NCBI RefSeq assembly: GCF_011046975.1
Contig: NZ_CP049253.1
Location: 124,001-188,000, forward strand
Direction of reading: 5' to 3'
Origin: Microbacterium amylolyticum
GTDB taxonomy: Bacteria; Actinomycetota; Actinomycetes; Actinomycetales; Microbacteriaceae
Length of the DNA: 64,000 bases
The translations under genes and the position numbers were made by a program. The notes beneath the pieces are model-generated. The model worked only from the letters and a program-made list of their open reading frames with translations, was not told the DNA's origin and ran no database searches. This document shows, piece by piece, positions 27,130 to 34,967 of this stretch; position 1 is the stretch's first letter, and each line of letters starts with the position of its first letter.

Positions 27130-28010
27130 GTGAGTTCGTGCTAGCTGTGAGCCTCGTAGCTGCTGATTTCACAGAGACGGCTGGAGATCATCGCAGCTCT
27201 TCCTGCTCCCGACTTGAGGTCGCGACCGGGAGATGCGACGCGGGTGGTGGCCCGGAGATCGTCATTGGTGACGAGCGGGAGGGTGGTGGCCCGCCCGTCG
27301 CCCCCGCGCCGGGCCCGAACCCGGGCGCGATCCCTGCCCCGCCTGCGGTTCCCGGACCGTTGCTGCCCGGAGTCCCTGGCGTTCCAGGGGAGCAGGAAGA
27401 CGACGGGCCGACGGACGTGTGCGCAACGCCTGAGCTGTGGCGTCCGCCGTGTTTGCCGCTCGATCCGGCTGAGCCGGCTCCCGTTCCCGCCCCGGTCGAG
27501 GAAGCAGCTCCGCCGCCCATCCCTCCCGTCATCACGGAGACGGACGTGGCGGTGTTTGCTCCGGTGCCCGTTGTTCCCGTCATCGAACCGCACGGTGTTG
27601 CCGTGCGCGGAGCACCGATGAACGTCGCTGTTCCCGTTCACGCGCACTCTGTGACGGGGTCGCTGTTTGGCGCTCCGGTCACGCTCACCTTCACGCCGGA
27701 ATCGATCTGGCTCGACTACGGCGATGGGACAACGGGTTTCGCTGGCGCGACGGCGCCGACATGGGACGAGCTGGGCCAGGAACAGCTGACGGCCACGTCA
27801 ACGAGCCATGCGTACCGCGAGGCCAGAACCTTCGAGGTGTCGGTGACGGTGGCGTACTCCGCGATCGCCGATTTCGGCCCGTGGGGTGTGTTTCCGATTG
27901 CCGGTGAGGTAGTTTCGAGCCCGGCCGCAGTCGACGTGCGGGTGTATGAGGTCGAAGCGCTGCTCGTCGAGCGAACGTGTGTGGAAGACCCAGCCGGTCC
28001 CGGTTGCTAA
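27123..28010 (+). CDS. Secreted proline-rich protein with PKD-like domain
   Basis: A 295-residue surface or secreted protein. A short hydrophobic N-terminus (GEFVLAVSLVAA) is followed by a low-complexity linker very rich in Pro, Gly and Ala, and then a beta-rich domain whose IWLDYGDGTT and TSHAYREARTFEVSVTVAY match the PKD fold (DYGDGT, YxxxGxYxVxVTV). PKD domains mediate binding or spacing at the cell surface. It overlaps the lipoprotein gene by 7 bases, so the pair may work together. No enzyme motif is seen. Confidence 0.75.
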   Translation: MLGEFVLAVSLVAADFTETAGDHRSSSCSRLEVATGRCDAGGGPEIVIGDEREGGGPPVAPAPGPNPGAIPAPPAVPGPLLPGVPGVPGEQEDDGPTDVCATPELWRPPCLPLDPAEPAPVPAPVEEAAPPPIPPVITETDVAVFAPVPVVPVIEPHGVAVRGAPMNVAVPVHAHSVTGSLFGAPVTLTFTPESIWLDYGDGTTGFAGATAPTWDELGQEQLTATSTSHAYREARTFEVSVTVAYSAIADFGPWGVFPIAGEVVSSPAAVDVRVYEVEALLVERTCVEDPAGPGC

Positions 28011-28034
28011 ACGCAGCGGTCCGCTTCTGAGGCG

Positions 28035-28766
28035 TTACTTGACGGGCCAGGAGCCGTTGACGGACTCGCCCGGCTGCATCCGGCCCACCTTCACGAGGTA
28101 TTCCGTGAGGCTTGTGGCCTGTTCCTTCGCCCAAATGATCTGTAGCGCGTGAAGCTCCGCGGCAGAGTCCGGGAGATCCTTCGAATAACGTCCGGCGATC
28201 GCCAAAGCAACGCGACCCGCAGCAATCGCGTCGGCCGACGCCTCGTGTGCGTCCTCGAGCGGCACGCCGTAGTGGGCGGCAACGAGATCCAGAGTGCGCT
28301 TGCCGCGGCGAAAGCGATCGTGTTGCTTGTCCACCACGAGCGGGTCAAAGACGGGCATCGGGCGCTCGATCGGAGTGATGTCGTGGCGAATCGCCTCGTT
28401 CTTCAGCACCGAAAAATCGAACGATGCGTTGTACGCGACGACGGGGATACCGCATTCGAGGAGTGCGCGAAGGGCATCGACGATCTCGGTGACGACGTCT
28501 GCGGCCGGGCGCCCCTCCGTACGCGCGCGCTCCGTGGAGATACCGTGAACGGCCGAGGCAGCCTCGGGGATATCAATGCCGGGGTCGGCCAGCCAGGAGC
28601 GCTCGTCGATGACGTTTCCGTGCTCGTCGAGAACGCCGACGTACGCCGTGACGATGCGATCGCGAACAACGTCGATTCCGGTGGTTTCGAGGTCGAACAC
28701 CGCCACTCGGCTGAGCGGCTGACCCGCGACCGGCGCATACTGCGCGATGATTTCGTCGAAAGCCAT
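28035..28766 (-). CDS. DnaQ-like 3'-5' exonuclease
   Basis: A 243-residue DEDD exonuclease of the epsilon/DnaQ type. The motifs are VAVFDLETTGIDV (ExoI), a YNASFDFSVL block (ExoII), and the C-terminal AHEASADAIAAGRVAL (ExoIII, DEDDh His). It has no polymerase or other extra domain, so it may be an accessory proofreading or repair nuclease. ATG 28766 follows GAGGAG upstream. The frame continues open to 29027, so an N-terminal extension cannot be fully excluded, but it has no family signature. Confidence 0.9.
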   Translation of the reverse strand: MAFDEIIAQYAPVAGQPLSRVAVFDLETTGIDVVRDRIVTAYVGVLDEHGNVIDERSWLADPGIDIPEAASAVHGISTERARTEGRPAADVVTEIVDALRALLECGIPVVAYNASFDFSVLKNEAIRHDITPIERPMPVFDPLVVDKQHDRFRRGKRTLDLVAAHYGVPLEDAHEASADAIAAGRVALAIAGRYSKDLPDSAAELHALQIIWAKEQATSLTEYLVKVGRMQPGESVNGSWPVK

Positions 28767-29073
28767 GGGGGACTCCTCGGGAGGCAGAGGGGGAGAGTCG
28801 AGGGCGTTGAGGGAATCGGAATCGAACAGCACCGCAGCACCGCTGAGCTGCAGCTCTTGCGGGGAGGTGCTCCGAGTGCGAGCCGCGCGGGGTGCCCGTG
28901 GCGTCCACGTTGTCTTCTCGCCGGGATGTCCGATTTCATCCATCCCGAAGAGCGGCGGTGGATCCGGCCACGACGTCCTCATACTCTGACGGTATTCGCC
29001 TTCCCTGACATTCGACGTCTGCCACACCGGGGTCTCGGGCGGAAGCGCCGCGCCGCGCCATTAGACTCGCCTG
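28767..29073. other. Intergenic 307 bases between divergent genes
   Basis: It holds the TAGACT -10 of the plus-strand hydrolase (29062-29067) and the ribosome site of the exonuclease. The minus frame is open as far as 29027 in line with the exonuclease and reads as a polar Pro/Ser-rich tract; I do not call it a gene. Confidence 0.4.
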
Positions 29074-29949
29074 GTGCCAGTGCCTTCTCCGTACGCCCAG
29101 CAACTCGCGGCGATTCCGGTGTCTCGTCGCGTTGTGACTGTCGCCGGATCCGACACGGTGTTTTGGGAGTACGGGCCGGCCGACGCGCCGCTGACGATTC
29201 TCGCCGTTCACGGTTTTCGTGGAGACCATCATGGCCTTGAACCGATCGTCGCCCACATGCCCGACGTCCGATGGATCATGCCTGATCTTCCGGGGTTCGG
29301 CGAAACCGGTCGCTTGAATCGGCCGCATGACCTTGCCGCCTTCACCGCGTGGCTTCGGGAGTTCGCCGCGAGTGTCGCGCCGGGCGCTGTGATCCTCGGT
29401 CACTCGTTCGGATCGATTGTCGTAGCGGCCGCGGTGGTCGAGGGCCTTCCGACGCCGCGAGTTGTGCTGGTCAATCCCATCGGCGCCCCGGCATTGCAGG
29501 GGCCGCGGGCGGTTCTGACGCGGTTGGCGCAGTTCTATTACTGGGCGTCGGCGAATCTTCCCCCGCGGATCGGCACCTGGTTGCTGCGTTCGCGCCTCAT
29601 CGTCCGGGTGATGAGCGTGGCGATGGCAAAGACGCGTGACGCCGGGCTGCGCCGCTGGATCCACAATCAGCACGATCGCTTTTTCTCGGGATTCGCCGAC
29701 AGGGCATCCCTGCACGAGGCGTTTGTGACGAGCGTCTCGCATGATGTGCGCGCGTATGCGCCCGAGATGCCGCAGCCGACCATGTTAGTGGCCGCCGTGC
29801 GCGACGACATCACGCCCATTGCTGCGGAGCGCCGGCTTGCCACGATGTTTCCCGACGCGACGCTTGTCGAGATCGACGATGTGGGGCACCTGATCCACTA
29901 CGAAAAGCCTGCCGAAGCTGCGGCCGCGATTCGCGACTTTCTCGCGTAG
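29074..29949 (+). CDS. Alpha/beta-hydrolase
   Basis: A 291-residue single-domain hydrolase. The oxyanion strand is LAVHGFRGDHHG, the nucleophile elbow is GHSFGS near residue 110, and the C-terminal DDVGHLIHYEKP supplies the catalytic His; the Asp is in the DDITPI region. It belongs to the general lipase/esterase-like superfamily and cannot be assigned a substrate. TAGACT ends 6 bases before GTG 29074, so the gene is probably leaderless. It converges on the Lrp gene with a 9-base gap. Confidence 0.88.
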   Translation: MPVPSPYAQQLAAIPVSRRVVTVAGSDTVFWEYGPADAPLTILAVHGFRGDHHGLEPIVAHMPDVRWIMPDLPGFGETGRLNRPHDLAAFTAWLREFAASVAPGAVILGHSFGSIVVAAAVVEGLPTPRVVLVNPIGAPALQGPRAVLTRLAQFYYWASANLPPRIGTWLLRSRLIVRVMSVAMAKTRDAGLRRWIHNQHDRFFSGFADRASLHEAFVTSVSHDVRAYAPEMPQPTMLVAAVRDDITPIAAERRLATMFPDATLVEIDDVGHLIHYEKPAEAAAAIRDFLA

Positions 29950-29958
29950 ACGCCGCTG

Positions 29959-30438
29959 TTAGCGGCGGTTCTCGCGTCGAGCGAGTTCCATCAGCCCGGA
30001 GACACGGTAGGAAATCGCTTCGCTCATCACGAGCTGCGTCTCGGTGCGGTCGACGCCTGAGACGCTCAGAATCCGAGCGTCAACGTCGAACAGGTGTCGT
30101 GCGTCGCGGCACGCTACGAGAGCAAGAAGATCGACCTGGCCGGAGACACCGTGCACCTGCACGACCTCGGGAACGCGCCGGAGTTCCTCGGTGATCTGCG
30201 GCAGCGACGCCTGGTCCACGCCGATCGACACGAATGCCTGCAGAGGGAAGCCAAGGGCGGTCGGCGAAATCGATCGCTCGAACGACTGGAAAACCCCCGC
30301 CTTATCAAGTCGGGACATCCGAGCCTGCACCGTGTTGCGCGAGAGGCGCAGCCGTTCAGCCAGCGCGACGACCGTAACGCGCGGATCGTCGCTGAGTGCG
30401 GCAATCAGCTCGAGGTCGACTTGATCGAGGGAGGTCAT
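29959..30438 (-). CDS. Lrp/AsnC family transcriptional regulator
   Basis: A 159-residue regulator. The N-terminal winged helix (DLELIAALSDDPRVTVVALAERL, NTVQARMSRLDKAGV) and C-terminal RAM effector domain (VQVHGVSGQVDLLALVACRD) are complete. Lrp/AsnC proteins sense amino acids as octamers. The frame is open upstream, but ATG 30438 starts MTSLDQVDLELI and TAGGAT lies 8 bases ahead of it on the same strand. Target genes are not obvious, and the neighbouring deacetylase is not divergent. Confidence 0.92.
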   Translation of the reverse strand: MTSLDQVDLELIAALSDDPRVTVVALAERLRLSRNTVQARMSRLDKAGVFQSFERSISPTALGFPLQAFVSIGVDQASLPQITEELRRVPEVVQVHGVSGQVDLLALVACRDARHLFDVDARILSVSGVDRTETQLVMSEAISYRVSGLMELARRENRR

Positions 30439-30539
30439 AATGCAAAATCCTACCAGGGCGCGGGGATACCGCCGATCAATGTGATCAGCCTGTGTTGCGC
30501 ACACTGCGCGATACGACCCTGCTGCTCGAAGGAGGTGAC

Positions 30540-31667
30540 CTACCCCACGAGCGCGGCGAGCGCGTCGACGTCCATGCCGTAGTCGATCCGTACCCGCGGC
30601 AGGGCCAACTTGTCTGCTCCGGCGTACACGCGGCCCGGTTCGATTGTCAGACCCAATTCGAATCCGGCGAGGCGCATGCCTTCTTTCGTACGCTCGTCGT
30701 AGTGGCCGAACGGATACGCGACAACCTCTTTCGCCCCGAGGATGGCGGCGGAGGTCTCGAGATCGGCAGCGATCTCTTCCGGCGACCAATTGACCATTCT
30801 GCCCTCGCCGTTTGCGCCCGCTTCGTGCATGTCATGCGTGTGCGATCGCTGCAGAACGTAGGGCGAAGGTGTGGGCTCATCGCGCCACTTCGTGATGACG
30901 AAACTCGTTGAGAGGATCTCGTACCTGTTCACGATCGGAACGGCGAGGTCGAACCAGCTCGCGTGCGCGTCATCATCGGTGACGATCACAGATTCCGGAG
31001 GCAGGTAGAGAGCCCCGTCGATGAAGGCGTCGAGCTCTTCCCAGCTGGGGAGGTAGAAGTCGTTCTCCGCCAGGTATCGCATGTGATCGTCGACGTCTCC
31101 GGCGTACGCCCAGTTCAGGCGTAACGGATCGTCGATGCCCTCGGGCTGATCCGTGAATTGGTGATACATCAAAACGGGCACTCCCACCGCGGCATCGGTC
31201 ACTTCGTCGCTGCTGAGCCATGCGCCATGGAGGGTGAGCGCGCCGTCCTCGCACGCGACTCGCGTCGCGAGACCGACGCGCTGTGACCTGTCGAGTCCTT
31301 CTGCCGCCAGTTCGGTCTGGTACCAGCCGGCGAACACGACGTCGTCGCGAACAGGCTGGGGGAGGGGCGAAAACAGTGCGCCGTTTTCGTGTGTCGTGGT
31401 CTGATCGGTGATGCCCTCAGCAGACAGCGTGACGGAACACGCGCCGGCATCCTGTGGTTCGTCCGGCGCAGGGGTTTCGTTCGACGTCGGAGTCGGGGAA
31501 GGCACTGCGGATGTCGGATCGTGTCCGACCGGCGCATCTGTCGACGTTGCCGATCCGCGCCAGACGAGCACGACGATGACGACGACGATCGCGACGAGCG
31601 CTACGGTGATCGTGCGCAGCAGACGGCGGCGGCGCTGCCGAGTGACGCGCTGAGATCGGCTCATCAT
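30540..31667 (-). CDS. Polysaccharide deacetylase-family protein, membrane anchored
   Basis: A 375-residue protein. An uncleaved N-terminal anchor (RRRLLRTITVALVAIVVVIVVLVW) is followed by a Ser/Thr/Pro-rich linker and a NodB-type domain. Its first motif reads VIVTDDDAHAS (usual TFDDG, changed), then RSHTHDMHEAG with the metal His pair, YPFGHYDERT and LPRVRI. Such enzymes remove acetyl groups from peptidoglycan or polysaccharides outside the cell. The altered first motif leaves the acid but may change activity. Two adjacent ATGs (31667, 31664) serve as start. Confidence 0.85.
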   Translation of the reverse strand: MMSRSQRVTRQRRRRLLRTITVALVAIVVVIVVLVWRGSATSTDAPVGHDPTSAVPSPTPTSNETPAPDEPQDAGACSVTLSAEGITDQTTTHENGALFSPLPQPVRDDVVFAGWYQTELAAEGLDRSQRVGLATRVACEDGALTLHGAWLSSDEVTDAAVGVPVLMYHQFTDQPEGIDDPLRLNWAYAGDVDDHMRYLAENDFYLPSWEELDAFIDGALYLPPESVIVTDDDAHASWFDLAVPIVNRYEILSTSFVITKWRDEPTPSPYVLQRSHTHDMHEAGANGEGRMVNWSPEEIAADLETSAAILGAKEVVAYPFGHYDERTKEGMRLAGFELGLTIEPGRVYAGADKLALPRVRIDYGMDVDALAALVG

Positions 31668-31697
31668 GCGGGTGCCCCGTGGTGCGGCCGGACGGCC

Positions 31698-32264
31698 CTA
31701 GACGCCGACGTACGACAGCACGCGGAACTCGGAGCCGGTGACCTCGATGATCTGCTGGGACCCGTTTTCGATTCGTTCATTCGGCAACGGATACCGGCCG
31801 TCCGAAGCGTGCTCGAGAACGCGCCGAATCAGCCCGCCGTGCGCCACAGCGATCACGTGCTCGTCTTCTGGACCGCCTGCGGCAATGTCAATCAGTGTCT
31901 GGACCGCACGGGCGAGAACCTCATCGTCCGTTTCGGCGCCGGGAACAACCTTGCCGCCGGCGTAGGTTTCCCAGTACGTTGACACGTCCATGCCCTCCGC
32001 CTCGCCATAACAGCGTTCCATGAGCCCATCGAACAGGGCGGGCTCTCCGAGGCCGAGGCTCTGTCCGATAATCTCGGCGGTTTCCTTCGCCCTGAGCAGG
32101 GGGCTCGCGGTGATCCGGGTGTACTCGCCTCCGCGGAGGGCTTCTGCGGCGGCCGCCGCCTGTGCGCGACCCGTTTCGTTGAGGGGAATGTCGCTACGCC
32201 CCTGTACCCGTCGGGCGCGGTTCCATTCGGTCTGGCCATGGCGGAGCAGAGCAATCACAGTCAC
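31698..32264 (-). CDS. Histidine phosphatase superfamily protein
   Basis: A 188-residue phosphoglycerate-mutase-like phosphatase. The catalytic ALLRHGQTEWN motif opens the protein, with a second active-site His in IAVAHGGLIRRVL; the GRAQ and ERCYGEAEG segments are typical. Substrates of this branch range from sugar phosphates to nucleotides; none is assigned. GTG 32264 has TAGGCT 6 bases ahead, so it is probably leaderless. It follows the Sir2 gene by 15 bases on the same strand. Confidence 0.88.
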   Translation of the reverse strand: MTVIALLRHGQTEWNRARRVQGRSDIPLNETGRAQAAAAAEALRGGEYTRITASPLLRAKETAEIIGQSLGLGEPALFDGLMERCYGEAEGMDVSTYWETYAGGKVVPGAETDDEVLARAVQTLIDIAAGGPEDEHVIAVAHGGLIRRVLEHASDGRYPLPNERIENGSQQIIEVTGSEFRVLSYVGV

Positions 32265-32279
32265 GCGACGAGCCTAGCG

Positions 32280-33131
32280 TTATGAGAGGGGCGGAAGCTC
32301 CTCGGCCAGGGCGGCGAGAACCTCGCTGGTTCCGCCCTCCACCTTTACCGTCGCCCGCTGATCGCCCTTCGTCGTCCCACGATTGATGACGACAATCGGA
32401 AGTCGGCGCCGTCGTGCACGTTCGACGAGGCGAATGCCGCTGTTAACGACGAGGGAGGAACCCGCGATCACGAGGGCATCGGCCGCCAGAACAACCTGCT
32501 CCGCTTCACGGAAGCGCTCGGTGGGAATGTACTCGCCGAAGAACACCACCTCGGGTTTGAGGAGCCCGCCGCAGACCGTGCAATCGGGAATACGAAAATC
32601 GAGGTCGGCGTCGGGCGCAACATCGCCGTCCGGCCCCAGCGGAACATTCTCGGGGACCGTGATCCACGGATTCTCGCGCTCGATGCGTGAACCGATATCG
32701 CGCCGATCGAACACCTGCCCGCACTCGGTGCAGAGAACGCGGCGCATGGTTCCGTGGAGCTCAACCACGCGGTTCGACCCAGCCCGCAGGTGGAGGCCAT
32801 CGACGTTCTGCGTCACCACACCCGTCGTATGCCCCGTGCGCTCCAGGCGGGCGAGCGAGGTGTGGCCGGCGTTCGGCTGAGCGGCCGAGAATGCCTGCCA
32901 GCCGAAGTGCGAACCCACCCAGTAGCGGGTGCGCGCGGCCGGATCCGCCAAGAACATCTGTGCGGTCATGGGGGAGCGCCGAGGCGCCCCCTCGCCCCGA
33001 TAGTCGGGAATGCCGGAATCGGTGGAGACACCAGCACCCGTCAGCACCGCAAGCCGACGACCGGACAGAGCTTCGACCGCGCGGTCGATCTGTCGGCGCA
33101 CCTGGGTGTCGGATGTCTCGGCGAACGTCAC
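32280..33131 (-). CDS. Sir2-family NAD-dependent protein deacylase
   Basis: A 283-residue sirtuin of the SIRT4/class II type common in actinobacteria. It has the Rossmann motif LTGAGVSTDSGIPDYRG, TQNVDGLHLRAGS with catalytic context VELHG, the zinc ligands CTECGQ and CTVCGG, and VVFFGEYIP. The fold is complete and the length normal. It removes acyl groups from lysines using NAD. GTG 33131 has TAAGAT 7 bases ahead (minus strand); it is divergent from the RNA methyltransferase gene. Confidence 0.93.
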   Translation of the reverse strand: MTFAETSDTQVRRQIDRAVEALSGRRLAVLTGAGVSTDSGIPDYRGEGAPRRSPMTAQMFLADPAARTRYWVGSHFGWQAFSAAQPNAGHTSLARLERTGHTTGVVTQNVDGLHLRAGSNRVVELHGTMRRVLCTECGQVFDRRDIGSRIERENPWITVPENVPLGPDGDVAPDADLDFRIPDCTVCGGLLKPEVVFFGEYIPTERFREAEQVVLAADALVIAGSSLVVNSGIRLVERARRRRLPIVVINRGTTKGDQRATVKVEGGTSEVLAALAEELPPLS

Positions 33132-33199
33132 GCGACCGATCTTACGGCCGAGCGTGTGCTCCGGATTCTCTTCGGAGGACGCTGCGAGAGGATGGGGCC

Positions 33200-34024
33200 A
33201 TGCAGCGTGTGCACATCGACGATCCCGCGGACCCGCAACTGGCCGATTACCGCAACCTCACCGACGTCGCCCTGCGCCGTGTTCTAGAGCCCCAGGGGGG
33301 GCTGTACATGGCTGAATCCGCCAAGGTGCTCGGCCGCGCGATTGCGGCGGGGCATGCGCCGAGATCCGTTCTGACGGCGGAGAAATGGCTTGACGACGTC
33401 GAGGAGCTGGTCGGCGACAGCGACATTCCGGTTTTCGTCGTGCCGGACGCGGTGGCCGAACAGGTCACCGGATACACCGTGCACCGCGGCATTCTTGCGG
33501 CGATGCACCGCCCGGCGCTTCCCTCCGTTGCCGAGGTGCTGCGTGACGCGCGAACCGTGCTCGTTCTGGAGGACATCGTCGACCACACCAACGTTGGCGC
33601 GGCCTTTCGCGGAGCCGCGGGCCTGGGAGCTGATGCTGTTCTTGTGACGCCGCGCTGCGCCGATCCGCTGTACCGGCGCAGTGTGCGCGTGTCGATGGGA
33701 ACGGTTTTTCAGGTGCCGTGGACGCGACTTCCCGAATGGCGCACAAAAGGCGGCGACGGGGCCGCAGAGGTTCTGCATGCGTCAGGGTTTCACATTGCCG
33801 CGATGGCGCTGGCGGAGGACGCGGTTCCCCTCGATCGCTTCGCGGCCGAGCGCCCGGAGCGGGTGGCGTTTGCAATGGGCTCCGAAGGGCCGGGCCTCAG
33901 CCGCTGGGCGCAGGAATCCGCCGACACGAAGGTGATCATCCCGATGGCGGGAGGCGTTGATTCTCTCAACGTGGCCTCCGCGTCTGCGGTTGCGCTGTGG
34001 GCGCTTCAGCACCCACCGGCCTGA
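33200..34024 (+). CDS. TrmH/SpoU-type RNA methyltransferase
   Basis: A 274-residue SPOUT methyltransferase. The N-terminal substrate-binding half is followed by the trefoil-knot domain: VLVLEDIVDHTNVGAAFRG (motif 1), FAMGSEGPGLS (motif 2) and IPMAGGVDSLNVASASAVAL (motif 3). It methylates ribose 2'-OH in rRNA or tRNA. The frame is open upstream to 32687 but ATG 33200 with GAGAGG ahead is the family-like start. It is convergent with the GDSL gene, only 5 bases apart. Confidence 0.92.
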   Translation: MQRVHIDDPADPQLADYRNLTDVALRRVLEPQGGLYMAESAKVLGRAIAAGHAPRSVLTAEKWLDDVEELVGDSDIPVFVVPDAVAEQVTGYTVHRGILAAMHRPALPSVAEVLRDARTVLVLEDIVDHTNVGAAFRGAAGLGADAVLVTPRCADPLYRRSVRVSMGTVFQVPWTRLPEWRTKGGDGAAEVLHASGFHIAAMALAEDAVPLDRFAAERPERVAFAMGSEGPGLSRWAQESADTKVIIPMAGGVDSLNVASASAVALWALQHPPA

Positions 34025-34029
34025 GTGGA

Positions 34030-34857
34030 TCAGACTCCGCTATCGCCGCCGATGACCGGCACGACATCGGGACGCTTCGGAAGAACGCCATCGCCGGATG
34101 ACTGATGGCGCAGGCGCCGAAGCACCCACGGGACCAGGTGAGTGCGCGCCCACACGAGATCATCGCCGCGGGCCGCGCGCCATGTCCGCTGCGGGGTGGG
34201 ATCGGGCCGCATCGGCTGAAGGCCGTTGGGCACGTTGAGCGCGCGGAGGACCATCCGTGCGACCTCGTGGTGTCCCAGCGTGTTCAGATGCAGGCGGTCG
34301 GTTGCCCAGAAACGCGGATCCTGGATCTCCTTCAGCGCCCACAGATCGGCAACGATCGCATCGTGTTTATCGGCGATCGCTCGGACGTTCTCGTTGTAGA
34401 TCGCAATCTTGCCGCGGAACGGGCGGAACACCGGGTTCCAGGCAACGTCGAAGCCCGTGAATACGACGACGGCGGCGCCATCGGCGCTCAAACGGGTGAC
34501 GGTTTCATCGAAAAGTGTGGCGATCTCGTCGGGGTCGGTTCCGGGCCGGATGACGTCATTGCCCCCAGCCCCGAGAGTCACCAGATCGGGCTTGAGAGAC
34601 ACAGCGGCCTCGATCTGCTCGTCGTGAATCTGCCGGATCAGCTTTCCCCGCACCGCGAGGTTGGCATAGGCGAAGCCGTCCACCTGCGATGCCAGCACCT
34701 CGGCGACGCGATCGGCCCAGCCGCGGTGTCCCCCCGGTGATGACTCTTCCGGGTCTCCTAGCCCCTCCGTGAAGGAATCGCCAACGGATACCATCCGTCG
34801 CCAGGGGTGAGCATCATCGTTCGGGACGAAGGGTGTGCGTGCCTCGGTCGAGTTCAT
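34030..34857 (-). CDS. SGNH/GDSL hydrolase
   Basis: A 275-residue SGNH-fold esterase or acyl hydrolase with all four blocks: VSVGDSFTEGLGDP (Ser), GKLIRQI (Gly), LGAGGNDVI (Asn) and DRLHLNTLGH (Asp/His). No signal peptide precedes it, so it is probably cytoplasmic. ATG 34857 follows GGAGG. It is divergent from the helicase gene and convergent with the RNA methyltransferase. The substrate is not known; no pathway is shown by the neighbours. Confidence 0.92.
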   Translation of the reverse strand: MNSTEARTPFVPNDDAHPWRRMVSVGDSFTEGLGDPEESSPGGHRGWADRVAEVLASQVDGFAYANLAVRGKLIRQIHDEQIEAAVSLKPDLVTLGAGGNDVIRPGTDPDEIATLFDETVTRLSADGAAVVVFTGFDVAWNPVFRPFRGKIAIYNENVRAIADKHDAIVADLWALKEIQDPRFWATDRLHLNTLGHHEVARMVLRALNVPNGLQPMRPDPTPQRTWRAARGDDLVWARTHLVPWVLRRLRHQSSGDGVLPKRPDVVPVIGGDSGV

Positions 34858-34967
34858 CGGTCCTCCAGATGTTCCGCCCTCGGAATATATCTCGTGATAC
34901 CGAGTGCGTCCACCGCCTGAGAGTCACACCGGAGCGATGTCGGGGGACGCGACTATCGTGGTCCCTC

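Noticed and set aside
30529..30538. AAGGAGGTGA, a perfect ribosome-binding-like string on the plus strand
   Set aside because: No frame with coding character follows; it lies at the end of the deacetylase gene on the other strand and is judged coincidental.
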